Origin: Homarus americanus
Taxonomy: Eukaryota > Arthropoda > Malacostraca > Decapoda > Nephropidae
Length of the DNA stretch: 64,000 nt
Direction: 5' to 3'
Assembly (NCBI RefSeq): GCF_018991925.1
Contig: NW_024725520.1
Location: 967,501-1,031,500 of the forward strand
The translations under genes and the position numbers were made by a program. This document shows, piece after piece, positions 1 to 10,865 of the stretch. A model generated the notes under the pieces. The model ran no database searches and was not told where the DNA came from. It was given only the letters and a program-made list of their open reading frames with translations. How positions within the stretch are numbered: position 1 is the stretch's first letter; each line of letters opens with the position of its first letter.

Positions 1-235
1 CACCACCACCACCACTATCCACCACCACCACCACCACCACCACCACCACACCACCACCACCACCACCACCACCACCACCACCACCACCACCACCCACCAC
101 TATCCACCATCACTACTATCCACCACCACCACCACTACCCACCACCACCACCACCACCACTACCCACAAACCACCACCACCTGCCCCCACAAAATTTACT
201 ACCACCCACCATACTACCAACCACCGCTGCCTCCT
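1..235. repeat. (CAC)n trinucleotide microsatellite
   Basis: Imperfect CAC/ACC triplets with interspersed TATC and TACC variants. The array begins at the window edge, so its full length is unknown. Confidence 0.95.
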
Positions 236-483
236 GCTAATTAAGGTCACAAGGTCCACCTCGTTGTTACTCAGCACTCTCTCTCTCTGACCGTTATGGC
301 GAGATATATTGTTGCTGTTCAGTTTTTTTTATCGAGAACCTTACAGAACCTACCGTGGGGTGGGGGTGGTGGGTAGGGGTGTGGTGGGTGATATATATAG
401 AGAGAGTCTTAATTTTGCCCCCGGAAGAATAGCATCCCAGCTATTAACATTCTGTGTTACCCTTAATCCCAACTTCCAACTCT

Positions 484-562
484 ATCCTAACCCACCCCCC
501 TCCCCCAGGTAATATTAGGGTGGTTATTCTTCAGGTGAGATAAACTGTGGTGTCTAATGTGA
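484..562 (-). mobile_element. TTAGG-core palindromic element, one arm (copy A)
   Basis: A CCTAACCC/C-rich core is followed by the arm motifs CCAGGTAATATTAGGGTGG, TTCTTCAGGTGAGATAAAC and GGTGTCTAAT. This is the long version of the arm shared by about 13 sites in the window. The opposite arm is not recognisable. Confidence 0.65.
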
Positions 563-687
563 TGTTGAGTCTTGCCTTTATATATATTATGTCCGGTATA
601 TTATATAGAATTACCTGATATATTTAATACTTTTTAATGAGTAATATTTTCCGGCTCGTGTTGACAAGTTTACTATTCAGGGTTATG

Positions 688-1112
688 AGGTGGCAGGTGT
701 GGGTACATGAGGAGGTCTGGAGGTCGGTGTAAATGAGGAGGTCTGAGGTTGGAAGTAGATGATGGAGGTCTGCAGGTGGGGTACATGAGGAGGTCTGGAG
801 GTCGGTGGTAGATGATGGAGGTCTGAGGGAGAGGAGGGGAGGTCGGGTGATGAGGAGGTTGCAGGTGTGGGCGAGGAGGTCTGGAGGTCGGTAGATGATG
901 AGGTCTGCAGATGTGGGTGATGGAGGTCCGGAGGTCGGTGGTAGATGATGGAGGTCTGCAGGTGTGTACATGAGGAGGTCGGGAGGTCGGTGGTAGATGA
1001 TGGAGGTCTGCAGGTGTGGGTAGATGAGAGAGGTCTGATGTAGATGAGGAGGTCGGGAGGTCGAGATAGATGAGGGAGGTCTAGAGGTCAGATGAAAGTA
1101 GATAAGGGAGGT
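688..1112. repeat. Minisatellite, GAGGTCTGGAGGTCGGTG type
   Basis: Degenerate tandem array built from GAGGAGGTCTGGAGGTCGG and TAGATGATGGAGGTCTGCAG blocks, higher-order unit about 55-65 bp. An antisense open frame over it is repeat translation (Pro/Thr/Leu-rich), not a gene. Confidence 0.9.
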
Positions 1113-1151
1113 AAAACGCCATTAAAGATCAAACAGACTCGATGGGTCTTT

Positions 1152-1153
<2 letters not shown>

Positions 1154-1207
<54 letters not shown>
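1154..1207. repeat. (GT)27 microsatellite
   Basis: Perfect GT dinucleotide run of 54 bp. Confidence 0.98.
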
Positions 1208-1210
<3 letters not shown>

Positions 1211-1344
1211 AGCAAGAACCCCTACTTACCTGCTCGCCTCCTTCACATCAGACGACGCCTAGGATCAACCCAGCCTTTAGGAGGGGGGAGGGGGGAATCC
1301 TTAACTAATATAGATAATGAGGCTTGAATGAGATGTGTGTGTGT

Positions 1345-1629
1345 GTCTGTCCCTCCTCCCTCTTTCTTTTCTTCCTCTTCCCTCTCCTGCCTCCCTCCTC
1401 TCTTTCTCCTCCCTTTCATGCTTACCTCTTATTGTTCCTCCTCCCTCAATCTACCTTTATGCTCACTTCACCCCACCTCCTCTCCTCATCTCCTTCCTTC
1501 CTTCCTCTCTCCTCCACTGCGCTGTCACTCCTCTCTCCTTCTCTCTCTCCTCTCTCCTCCTTCTCTCTCTTCCTTCTCTCTCCTCTCTCCTTCTCTCCTT
1601 CTCTCCCTCCCCTCCCCTGCCTCTAGTCT
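1345..1629. repeat. Polypyrimidine (CT-rich) tract
   Basis: Nearly pure C/T on the plus strand with CTCTCTCCTTCTCT repeats. All three plus frames stay open here because stop codons need A or G. Confidence 0.9.
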
Positions 1630-1705
1630 CTTCAGCACAACTCAGGATCTCGTCGTCGGATGAAGCTCAAGTGAAAAGAGGTAAATCCTTTCCTCCCTCT
1701 TGACG

Positions 1706-1756
1706 GATGACTGTGAGGTGTGGCTGTGACGGATGACTGTGAGGTGTGGTGTGGAT
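1706..1756. repeat. Tandem duplication, GACGGATGACTGTGAGGTGTG
   Basis: Two copies of a segment of about 26 bp starting GACGGATGACTGTGAGG. Confidence 0.8.
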
Positions 1757-1805
1757 GAAGTGGATAACCAACCTAACGCTAACTCCAATCCACCCTCTTT
1801 TCACC

Positions 1806-1808
1806 GAG

Positions 1809-1842
<34 letters not shown>

Positions 1843-1855
1843 GGGAGAGAGAGAT
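1806..1855. repeat. (GA)n microsatellite
   Basis: GA run with a few GG interruptions. Confidence 0.95.
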
Positions 1856-2169
1856 GTTATGGTTGGGCCTAAATCCTCTCCTTTAACCGGTTAATCTCCT
1901 TGCATCTCCCTCACCATATGTCCTCTAACCTCTCTCTTCCTTTCCTCCTTTCACATATCCCTACCTCCCTTTCCCAGTCACCCTACTCATTGGCGCCAAT
2001 CCTCTCCTCACCTCCTCCTCCTCCCCTGCCCTCACCGCTTACTCATGATGCCCCATGTTTCTTGCCCTCCTCCCTTCCCCGCCAGCTGCCCCTCACAGTA
2101 AGGCTCGTCCAGCTGGTCATATTTCCTCTGCCTCAACGTCATGTGATGTACATCCCCTATAAGGCAGCC

Positions 2170-2432
2170 CCGCCCATCACCCCCCCCACCCATCATCCCG
2201 CCCCACCCATCATCCTGCCCCACCCATCATCCGCCCAACGCCCATGCCCACCGCCCATCATCCGCCCACGCCCATCACCCCGCCCACCGCCCATCATCCC
2301 GCCCACCGCCCATCACCCGCCCACTGCCCATCATCCGCCCACTGCCCATCACCTCGCCCACCGCCCATCATCCTGCCCACTGCCCATCACCCCGCCCACC
2401 GCCCATCACCCCGCCCACCGCCCATCACCCAC
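2170..2432. repeat. Minisatellite, CGCCCACCGCCCATCATC
   Basis: About 14 units of 17-20 bp alternating CGCCCAC and GCCCATCA. It produces His/Pro/Thr-rich open frames that should not be read as protein. Confidence 0.92.
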
Positions 2433-2569
2433 CGCCTCCACAAAGCCTCATGGATCCTCTACTAAACCCGCCGTTAACACATTATAAGCTAAGTGTTTGT
2501 TCTAGTAATCTTCTCTCCTCACACCCGGAAGTCACGAGATACAGAAATTTGTGTTACGGATTTGATCTT

Positions 2570-2625
2570 CACTAACCTAACCTATTCTACCCCCACACCC
2601 CCAGGTAGCGTTAGGGTGGCGTCAA
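2570..2625 (-). mobile_element. TTAGG-core element, inner arm fragment (copy B)
   Basis: CTAACCTAACC, then a C-rich stretch and CCAGGTAGCGTTAGGGTGG, the inner end of the arm. The outer CACCTGAAGATTA boxes are missing. Confidence 0.55.
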
Positions 2626-2861
2626 GGATATTTGTTAGGCTTTTCTCCAGGTTGATCCTGCATATTCCTACGTGTGTTGTGTGTCCGCCATCACAGATTT
2701 CTGATCTGGGACCGTCGGGAGGTCCCACTTCAGCACCGTCGGGAGGCCCCCTTCAGCACCGTCGGGGGGCCCTCAGTGTTTTTACTGTACATCATAAAGT
2801 CTTGGAGACAGGTTACGGACAGCTTGTTCTTTATGACGCCCGGGCTGCAGCTGGAGACGAG

Positions 2862-2923
2862 GAGGAGGAGGAGGAACACCGAGACCTTAGAGAGAGAGAG
2901 AGAGAGAGATAGTAGAGAGAGAA
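2862..2923. repeat. GAGGAG and (GA)n simple repeats
   Basis: GAGGAG triplets followed by a GA run. Confidence 0.85.
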
Positions 2924-2986
2924 CCTGCATGGTTAACACCAAATGCCAAGCATGTGTCCATTATCACATCACTATCTGTGTGCTGG

Positions 2987-3331
2987 GGAGTGTTTGGTCT
3001 CCTACCTGCCCTGGAGTGAGTGCTTGGTCTCCTACCTGCCCTGAGAGTGAGTGCTGGTCTCCTACCTGCCCTAGGAGTGAGTGTTTGGTCTCCTACCTGC
3101 CCTGGGAGTGAGTGTTTGGTCTCCTACCTGCCTTGAGAGTGAGTGCTTGGTCTCCTACCTGCCCTGAGAGGTGAGTGCTTGGTCTCCTACCTGCCCTGAG
3201 AGTGAGTGCTTGGTCTCCTACCTGCCCTAGGAGTGAGTGTTTGGTCTCCTACCTGCCCTGGGAGTGAGTGAGTGGTCTCCTACCTGCCCTTGGAGTGAGT
3301 GTTTGGTCTCCTACCTGCCCTGGGAGTGAGT
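2987..3331. repeat. Minisatellite, 31-bp TTGGTCTCCTACCTGCCCT unit
   Basis: Eleven head-to-tail copies of a unit of about 31 bp containing TTGGTCTCCTACCTGCCCT and GAGTGAGTG. Units differ at a few bases. Confidence 0.95.
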
Positions 3332-3397
3332 GGACCAGGTCTCACGGGAAAGTACCTCACGCTTCACTGCACAAGAATGCCTTCACGGTTTTTTAAC

Positions 3398-3533
3398 ACT
3401 TCTGAAGATTTAACCATCCTAACCTAACCTAACCAACCCAACCTAACCTAACCTAACCTAACCTAACCAACCCAACCAAACCTAACCTAACCTAATCTAA
3501 CCAACCAACCTAATCCCCCAGTTACCAGGTGAT
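3398..3533. mobile_element. Degenerate TTAGG-core element (copy C)
   Basis: CTTCTGAAGATTTAACCATCC, then about 90 bp of CCTAA-type repeats, then CCCCCAGTTACCAGGTGATC. Order and motifs match the palindromic family with short arms, but both arms are eroded. Confidence 0.5.
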
Positions 3534-3663
3534 CTGTTTTTGGTATGTATGTATGTGTGTTGTTATCAAGTGTAGGATGGTACAGACAGACACCTAATAA
3601 CGCGGCAATGTTGAGGGAGTAAAGAATGAGGTCAGGTCACTTATACTCTCTGGCCCTCGAGGG

Positions 3664-3714
3664 TGGAAGAGAGAGAGAGGGGGGGGGGGGGGGGAGAGAG
3701 AGAGAGAGAGAGAT
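3664..3714. repeat. (GA)n / poly-G simple repeat
   Basis: GA run, about 15 G, then another GA run. Confidence 0.95.
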
Positions 3715-3964
3715 GCTAATTCTTCTGTATACACCTTTTATTCTTTTCCCTTTACCCACTTTACTATTCCTCCTTCACATCCTATTATTCCCACTTCTCA
3801 CCTTTATCCACCCTTCCTCACCTCTCTCTCTCTCTGGTGGTCACTGTCCTCTTCACTCTGGTCAGGATTCCCCTTCCCGGCCCCAGTGACCCGTGCACCT
3901 TCCCGCCTCCCTGCCAGCCTGAGGGAGCAGTGGGTGATCATCCTGCCTGGCTGTGAGCGCGCGC

Positions 3965-4062
3965 CGAGACACACACTCACACACTCACTCACTCATTCAC
4001 TCACTCACTCACTCACTCACTCACACACTCACTCACACACACACACACACTCACTCGCTCAC
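3965..4062. repeat. (CACT)n and (CA)n microsatellite
   Basis: CACTCACT tetramers grading into CA dinucleotides. Confidence 0.95.
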
Positions 4063-4261
4063 ACGGTGCGGTAGGAAGTGATTTTTCCTCTACACACATG
4101 AGGTGGTAGTATGTGCAGCAGCCGTGACGCTCCCTCCCCACCTTCCCCCGGGGGTCAGGAAGTACGTGAACGGTTAAGTCGTGACCGTGTTGGCTGTGTC
4201 GGGCGGCGGAACCTGGACCCGTAGAAGCGGTGTTCAGGTGTACCTTCACGGCTCCCTCGGG

Positions 4262-4390
4262 TAGTGTGTTCTGGCCAGCCCTCACCCTAGTGTGTCCTGG
4301 CCAGCCCTCACCTTAGTGTGTTAGGCCAGCCCTCACCCTAGTGTGTCCTGGCCAGCCTCACCCTAGTGTGTCCTGGCCAGCCCTCACCTT
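4262..4390. repeat. Minisatellite, CCTAGTGTGTCCTGGCCAGC
   Basis: Five units of 23-27 bp with TAGTGTGTCCTGGCCAGCC. Confidence 0.92.
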
Positions 4391-4567
4391 AGGTTGGCCA
4401 CTTCACGTCGTAGGGATGATAAGAGAGACGTGTTGTGGAATCCCAGCGTTAATTGAATATTGATCGTGAGTGTGAAGTAATGAAGGGTGATGGTGGTGGT
4501 GATGTAGGGTGATAGTAATTGTGTGTGGTGACGATCCTTGTTGGGGGAAGTGAGTTGTGTGGTGTAA

Positions 4568-4940
4568 GGGTGTCGATGGCAGTGGGTGTCGATGGCTGTA
4601 GTGGGTGTCGATGGCTGTAGTGGGTGTCGATGGCTGTAGTGAGTGTCGATGGCTGTAGTGGGTGTCGATGGCTGTGGGGTGTCGATGGCTGTAGTGGTGT
4701 CGATGGCTGTGGGGTGTCGATGGCTGTGGGGTGTCGATGGCTGTAGTGGGTGTCGATGGCTGTGGGGTGTCGATGGCTGTGGGTGTCGATGGTTGTAGGG
4801 TGCGATGGCTGTGGGGTGTCGATGGCTGTGGGGTGTCGATGGCTGTAGGTGTCGATGGCTGTAGTGGGTGTCGATGGCTGGGGTGTCGATGGCTGTAGTG
4901 GGTGTCGATGGCTGTAGTGGGTGTCGATGGCTGTGGAGTG
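4568..4940. repeat. Minisatellite, TGTCGATGGCTGTAGTGGG
   Basis: About 21 copies of TCGATGGCTGT with 15-19 bp spacing, alternating GTAGTGGG and GTGGGG linkers. All three antisense frames are open over much of it (Thr/Pro/His/Ser-rich) because of the repeat. Confidence 0.95.
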
Positions 4941-5225
4941 TAGGTGGCTGGGTGCGGGAGTGTGCTGAGCGTGGCCACCTCGACCCCAGCAAGCCATGAC
5001 GGAGCAAGATTACCTGGAGGTGAAGTAAAGGGGGAGGGGGCTATGTGTGTGCTGGTGGGGGGGGGTGGGGGTGGGGGGGTTGCTACACCTGCCACCACCC
5101 AGCTTCTCGTGGGGGTCCATCTTCACCACAACACCTGGAGAAGACTTACAAGGGAAAGGCCTGGATGTGATGATACCTTGTCCTATATGATAATTTGTAA
5201 AGCTCGTTAATGACAGCAAGAAATA

Positions 5226-5400
5226 GATCACCTGAAGATTAGTCACTCCAGATTATTTCACCTCATGATTAACCCACCTTGACTCTTCCTAGGGGGTTAG
5301 GTTAGCGTAAGATTAGGTTAGGTTAGGCTAGGCTAGAATAGCTTAGTGTTGGGTTAGAATAGGATAGGTTGGCGTCAGGGTGTTTAATCTTCGGGTGATG
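5226..5400. mobile_element. TTAGG-core palindromic element, complete (copy D)
   Basis: Begins GATCACCTGAAGATTAG, continues with the second box (TTTCACCTCATGATTAACC), then a core of GGTTA-type repeats, and ends CAGGGTGTTTAATCTTC and GGGTGATG. The left arm is long; the right arm is short, lacking the second box. No coding capacity. Confidence 0.75.
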
Positions 5401-5537
5401 CCCAGAAAGTTACCTGCCAGGTGATATAGATTATAGAGTAAATAATGATCTCACCTGAGGGAGTGTCTGCCTCGAGTGTGATGTGTTAGTGACAGACGAA
5501 GACACTTAACATAAAACACACATTAAGTGGAACAGTT

Positions 5538-5673
5538 TGTGTGTGTGTGTGTGTGTGAACCTTAACATTTATTTTTAATTACGAAATTATGTGTAGGTAG
5601 AACACCGGGGTGCATTTATGTTCGTACATGTGTGTACATGTGTGTGTGTGCGTGTACATGTGTGTGTGTGTGT
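5538..5673. repeat. (GT)n clusters
   Basis: Two GT-rich runs, near 5538-5557 and 5626-5673, the second with TACATG interruptions. Confidence 0.85.
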
Positions 5674-5990
5674 GGAGGAATGTGGTGGGAGTGTGGAGGT
5701 GGCCCAGGGCTGTGTGAGGAAAACAGCAGGTGGGGCGACCTCTCCCTCCTCCACCCTGCCCCCCCCTCTACTCCACCCCCACCCCCTTCTACTCCACCCT
5801 CACCCCAGTGGCCACATGTTTTGATGATGAGTTGGATAGCTTGCTCTGGGCCATGCTTGCTCTGGGCCATGCTTTAGGGCCACGCTGTAGGGCCACTATG
5901 ATCACGCTACACAGTTTGGGCCACTTGAAAATACCCTTAAGGATGTTCAACCATAACATCGACATAACAAACTCAACCATCTTGGGACCT

Positions 5991-6000
5991 TTGTTGTTGC

Positions 6001-6045
<45 letters not shown>

Positions 6046-6046
6046 G
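5991..6046. repeat. (TTG)n trinucleotide microsatellite
   Basis: About 18 TTG/TGT triplets, one interrupted. Confidence 0.97.
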
Positions 6047-6252
6047 CTTTTTAACAGATATAAGATCAGGCCGCGATACAAGTGCCGTGTGTGTGTGTGT
6101 GTGTGTGTACGGCTCAGAAGGTGACCTCGCCGTCCCCCCACACACACAGGTCATGGGTGTTGATGAAGGCTAGTAGTGAGGAGACAAAGCACAGCTGAGG
6201 AACACGACAAAGAATTTAACACTTCGCTCACTTTGTGTTTCCCTGACAGAGT

Positions 6253-6380
6253 AGTGTGTGCGTGTGCTTGCGGGCGTGTGTGTGCTAGCGGGCGTTTGTG
6301 TGCTTGCGGGCGTGTGTGTGCTTGCGGGCGTGTGTGTGTGTACTGTGTCCTATCATGCGTGTGTGTGTGTGTGTGTGTTC
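6253..6380. repeat. Minisatellite, GTGTGTGCTTGCGGGC, plus (GT)n
   Basis: Four units of 16-18 bp with GTGCTTGCGGGCGTGT followed by a GT run. Confidence 0.9.
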
Positions 6381-6611
6381 CGCCATCATTGTTTGAACTT
6401 GAAAATGTTAACAGGTGGTGGCAGGGAAGGTTTGGTGACCGGCTGTGGTGGCCAAGACTGGTGAAAATGGTGACCGCTAATGGTCATTTTCTCAGGCAGG
6501 TAGTTAGCATAAGTGGCTTAAGTGGTCAGCCTCACCAGTCACTCGCCTCGAACTGCTGTCGTGGAATCATGATGGTTGGAGACTGACAAAGGCAGCCGTG
6601 GGAACGAGATC

Positions 6612-6730
6612 TGGCCCCGTGGGGTGTGTGGGCCAGGGGGAGAGTAGACCTTGGCCAGTGGGGGTTTGAGTAGGACTTGGCCATGGGTAAGAGGACTGAG
6701 TGGGACTTGGCCAGGTGTGGGAAGAAGAGG
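6612..6730. repeat. Degenerate repeat, GACTTGGCCAGTG
   Basis: Loose tandem copies of GTGGGACTTGGCCA with 25-35 bp spacing. Confidence 0.6.
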
Positions 6731-6739
6731 TCATTAGGG

Positions 6740-7050
6740 ACAAAAAACTCGAGTGGAATTCTATTAACTTTTTTTATTAATGGGTAAAAAAAAATACTAA
6801 TTAAATCATTTGTGGTAAAAACAGAGAGAAAAAAATCATAAAGAAAATAAGAGTAATTAACAGGACACAGGTAAATTATATAATAAGTATAATGAGAGAC
6901 TTATGATTTGTTAAAAGACTCGCGGAGGAGATATTTAATAGCCTTTGGGGAGTAATTACTGTTCCTTGACCCTCTTAATGGTATTGGAATCTGTCATTAA
7001 GGAAATTATTTGGTAGCGGCCATTATTACACTGAAAATACTACTGTCACA
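6740..7050. other. AT-rich unique DNA
   Basis: A- and T-rich sequence without an open frame, tandem repeat or recognisable element. Confidence 0.6.
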
Positions 7051-7059
7051 TAGATGGTA

Positions 7060-7140
7060 TACTGACTGTTGGCGGTGGGTTGGCGGTACAGTATACTGAC
7101 GTGTGTTGGCGGTATACTGACGTGTATATGTATACTGCGA
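7060..7140. repeat. Short tandem repeat, TTGGCGGTATACTGACGTGT
   Basis: Three to four imperfect copies of GGCGGTATACTGACGTGT. Confidence 0.7.
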
Positions 7141-7209
7141 AGGCTTGAACGTGTGAGTGTAGTAGTAGAGGCCTGGGGCTGGCAAGTCTGTGTATGAATG
7201 TATGGCTGT

Positions 7210-7271
7210 CTGTGTGTGTGTGTGTGTCTCTGTGTGTGTGTGTGTGTCTCTGTGTGTGTGTGTGTGTGTGT
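7210..7271. repeat. (GT)n microsatellite
   Basis: GT runs with two CTC interruptions. Confidence 0.95.
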
Positions 7272-7329
7272 ATCTGCGCTGGCTATAAGTATGATGAATC
7301 AATGTAAATAAATAGACGATTTAACTTAA

Positions 7330-7372
<43 letters not shown>

Positions 7373-7388
7373 GTATCTATCTATCTAT
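7330..7388. repeat. (ATCT)n tetranucleotide microsatellite
   Basis: About 14 ATCT units with one ATGT. Confidence 0.97.
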
Positions 7389-7911
7389 TCAGTTCAATTT
7401 TTGTGCACAATGTTGTGTGGATCTTTCTTCCTTGAGAGACTGTGTCGATGGTATGAGATCGATAGTTAGGTTGGGAGATGTCTCGCTCTCATTTAGAACA
7501 ACAATATATCTAAATAAAAAACGAGACTCGGCCACCTGTAATGTAATACCTGTGGAGATATCTCGCGAGACTAGCCAATAAACACGTGAATGACGAGGAA
7601 CTGTTGTATTTACTTAAAGAGATGTCTCGTTATCGTAAAGAGATGTCTCGTTGTCTCCCTCGTTGAATTAATATATGTCTCGTCAGCTGCACACCGTAAC
7701 GACAATACTCTCCAGAAACGACGACATTCAGCCACTTGCAGCTGGTCTTACGAGAGATAATACCAGCTGGTTCTCCCTAGCTGGCTCCTTCATCCCCCAC
7801 CACCACCACCTGTGTCCCTCACACCTTAGCCTACTCAGGTGTGTGTTGATGAGTGGCGACAGGTGCATATAGACCCGCCAGGTGAGTTCGGGGGCTTAAT
7901 GCTCGGGAAGG

Positions 7912-8256
7912 TTGGATTAGGTTAGGTTAGGTTAGATTAGGTTGGGTTGGATTAGGTTAGTTTAGGCTGGGTGGATTAGGTTAGATTAGGTTGGGGTGGA
8001 TTAGGTTAGTTTAGGCTGGGTGGATTAGGTTAGATTAGGTTGGGGTGGATTAGGTTAGTTGAGGTTGGGGTGGATTAGGTTAGTTTAGGCTGGGTGGATT
8101 AGGTTAGTTTAGGTTGGGGTGAATTAGGTTAGTTTAGGCTGGGTGGATTAGGTTAGGTTTGGTTGGGGTGGATTAGGTTAGTTTAGGCTGGGTGGATTAG
8201 GTTAGGTTTGGTTGGGGTGGATTAGGTTAGTTTAGGCTGGGTGGATTAGGTTAGGT
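7912..8256. repeat. TTAGG-derived minisatellite, about 50-bp unit
   Basis: Higher-order array of GGATTAGGTTAGTTTAGGC and GTTTGGTTGGGGTGGATT blocks, seven to eight units. It looks like an expanded and diverged TTAGG tract. Confidence 0.9.
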
Positions 8257-8492
8257 TAGGTACAATGAACATGATTGTCAGTACAGTACATTTAGAACAA
8301 GACAGCCGGTGGTGATAGTGTACCTCTGTATTGTACACTTGTGTTGCTTCAATCTCCTGACGCAGCCGGAGTGTACTCTATAGCTGAGCTCGAAAATCCA
8401 TAAATGATGATTACTGTTCGCGTGTGCCCGACCCAACACCAAAGTGCTTACAGTGGGAGACTGGTTAAAGATATATGTCATCTGAGACTACT

Positions 8493-8493
<1 letters not shown>

Positions 8494-8551
<58 letters not shown>
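8494..8551. repeat. (AC)29 microsatellite
   Basis: Perfect AC run of 58 bp. Confidence 0.98.
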
Positions 8552-8554
<3 letters not shown>

Positions 8555-8732
8555 AGGTATATTGTGTTGTATGTGTTATATTATATGTATCGTATTCTAT
8601 GGTATTGCTGTTAAATATTGGGAGGGGTGTTGCTGACCATTACTGTATAGGTTGTGTTCTTGATGTACAAAATATCGTTCGTAAAAATGATGATTCGTTC
8701 TTAGTGTAGAGACAATATTGTAGGCATTTTGG

Positions 8733-8896
8733 GGATCACCTGAAGATTAACCCCCCCAGTTTATCTCACCTTAACGTTAACTCTACTAACCTAACCTAAC
8801 CTAACCTAACCTAATCCAACTAGACCTAACCTAACTCGCCCTTGGTAACATAAGCGTGCAGGTTAATTATCAGGGTGGTTAATGTTCAGGTGATCC
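8733..8896. mobile_element. TTAGG-core palindromic element, complete (copy F)
   Basis: Starts GGATCACCTGAAGATTAA and ends GTTCAGGTGATCC, giving terminal inverted repeats of about 17 bp with one mismatch. The left arm has both CACCT boxes; the right arm is short. The core is (CCTAA)n with CTAGAC variants. A target-site duplication cannot be fixed by eye. It has no coding capacity, so it would be non-autonomous. Confidence 0.8.
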
Positions 8897-9059
8897 ACAG
8901 ACGTTGTAGTGTCGGTTAAGATAAGCTGGCGTATGATTGGCTCTGAAGTCATACAGGTAAACCAATCAGAACCATAATAGATTTGATGAGAGGGCATGAA
9001 GGTGAAGGAGACGGAACATAAGGCGGACCAATATACTTCCTTGATTCCACGCCCACTTC

Positions 9060-9265
9060 CTCCAGGAGAGAGAGGGCAGGGAGAGTGTGAGGGGGAGAGG
9101 GGAGAGGGGAGGGGGGGCATGTTTCACCCAGCCCTCACCTGGCGTCTGTCACCTGTGTTAATCCTTCATCATCACCTTTTCCTCCCTCCTCCTCCTGCCG
9201 TCACCTTCTGTTACATCCGGGAGGGGAGGAGGGAGGAGGAGGGAGGGAGGGGGGGGAGGGGGGTA
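9060..9265. repeat. Purine and pyrimidine-rich simple sequence
   Basis: GGGAGAGG-rich at 9060-9120 and 9220-9265, with a CCTCCTCC block between. Confidence 0.75.
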
Positions 9266-9342
9266 GAGATGTCTGACTAGTTTTTGTGTCCAGATATAAA
9301 TAGTCTTGTGTTCTGAGGTATAATATAAGATGTTTGGGCTTT

Positions 9343-9425
9343 TAAGAGTACACGGTGTGACACTTAAGAGTACATGGTGTGATAGAGAGTACACGGTGTG
9401 ACACTTAACAGTACACGCTTCGATA
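9343..9425. repeat. Minisatellite, GAGTACACGGTGTGACACTTA
   Basis: Four imperfect units of 18-23 bp. Confidence 0.88.
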
Positions 9426-9523
9426 GATTGTGTTAAGTGCTGATAGATAGAGATTGTAGGGATGTAAATTTGACTCTCCTTCATCCCTTTAAGACGAGTG
9501 TGTTATTGTGAGCTTTATATTGT

Positions 9524-9540
9524 ACACACACACACACACA

Positions 9541-9587
<47 letters not shown>

Positions 9588-9596
9588 GCGCGCGCG
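9524..9596. repeat. (AC)n then (GC)n microsatellite
   Basis: AC run with one GAC interruption, ending in CGCGCGCGCG. The alternating purine-pyrimidine sequence could adopt Z-DNA. Confidence 0.95.
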
Positions 9597-9704
9597 TAAT
9601 AGCCTCAATGTCAGTCGTTTATTTATGGGGAAAAAAATGCGTTAGGGTAGTTTGATGTTTTATGCAGTGACGTAATTGTTGTGTAGGAGAAGATTTTGCT
9701 ACAT

Positions 9705-9798
9705 TGTCTGACGAGCCACACCGTTTATGTCTGACGAGCCACACCGTTTATGTCTGACGAGCCACACCGTTTATGTCTGACGAGCCACATCGTTTACC
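9705..9798. repeat. 24-bp tandem repeat, GTCTGACGAGCCACACCGTT
   Basis: Four nearly perfect head-to-tail 24-bp copies of TGTCTGACGAGCCACACC plus GTTTA. Confidence 0.95.
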
Positions 9799-9868
9799 TG
9801 GGCCCATCATCATCACCACCTCACCTGTACGGCTCCTGGACACCTTACTTGATTTCCTTCATATTGTT

Positions 9869-10058
9869 GGATCACTTGAAGATTAGACACCCTAGCTTAT
9901 TCCACCTGATGATTGACCACCCTGACCTAACTTAATCTACCATAACCTAACTTACTCTCAACCTAACCTAACCTAACCAAACCTAACCTAACCCTAATAT
10001 AGTGTTGCGGTAGTTAATCATGAGGTTAAATAAGCTGGGGGGGGGGTCTAATCTCTGC
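9869..10058. mobile_element. TTAGG-core palindromic element, complete (copy G)
   Basis: Starts GGATCACTTGAAGATTAG, followed by the second box CCACCTGATGATTGACC and a (CCTAA)n core. The right arm reads GTTAATCATGAGGTTAAAT, AAGCTGGGGGG and TCTAATCT. Long arms on both sides; the extreme right end is eroded. Confidence 0.78.
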
Positions 10059-10329
10059 AGTTTTTCTTTTTAAATATATATATATATTTTATTTATGTGT
10101 TAATAATCCAAAAACTAGATAGTGATGATAACGTGTGATGAAGAGGCTCATTACCTGTGGGCGGCAGATGTGGTGGTCACGGGTGGGTGGGTGGGTGGGG
10201 GAGAGACATACCTCCACACGGCCTCATTATGACCTCCGATATTAAATTTTCTTCCGTATATCAAGGTTGAAATATTTTAATTATGACTACATATAACACG
10301 CACACGGATTTCTCTACATATAGGTCTAC

Positions 10330-10332
<3 letters not shown>

Positions 10333-10370
<38 letters not shown>
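10333..10370. repeat. (GT)n microsatellite
   Basis: GT run of about 38 bp. Confidence 0.97.
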
Positions 10371-10373
<3 letters not shown>

Positions 10374-10568
10374 CAATAAATACCGTCCCTTGATTGAAGT
10401 TCCTATCAGTCAAGTCGTACAATCGTCATGGAATTGTTCGCTTTGGGTAAATTTGACGGATATCACCTCGTCTTGTTGACTGGTCGACCTCAAACTTGGG
10501 GTGAGTGATGATAGTGCATTGCAAGTTGTTGGTAAGGTATGGTACTTTGGCCCTTAATGTAGTCGTCG

Positions 10569-10594
10569 CTCTCTCTCTCTCTCTCTCTCTCTCC
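10569..10594. repeat. (CT)n microsatellite
   Basis: CT run of about 26 bp. Confidence 0.95.
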
Positions 10595-10740
10595 TGTGTC
10601 TGTCTCTGTCTCACACAATGTTTAATATATATAACGGTGTGTCTCGTGTTAATGTTCGCCAATGACTTCCATGAGTATGTCGGAAAGTGTCAGGATGTGA
10701 CACTTTATGACGTCGTTATTACACCCCATGACACGATGAC

Positions 10741-10865
10741 CCCAACCTAACCTATATCCTCGCTTAACCAGACCTAACCTAACCTAACCTAACCAGACCT
10801 AACCTAACCTAACCGAATTTCTGCCTTCACTAACCTAACCTAACCCATCCCACCCTAACCGAACC
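10741..10865. repeat. Interstitial (CCTAA)n tract
   Basis: CCTAACCTAACC blocks with CCAGACCTAACC variants. No palindromic arms are visible on either side. Confidence 0.9.

Noticed and set aside
5789..6154. Minus-strand frame with a poly-Asn tract
   Set aside because: The Asn run is only the (TTG)n microsatellite read antisense; the flanks are GT repeats.
7912..8256. Considered as a palindromic TTAGG-core element
   Set aside because: Neither flank carries the CACCTGAAGATTA arm; it is only a TTAGG-derived minisatellite.
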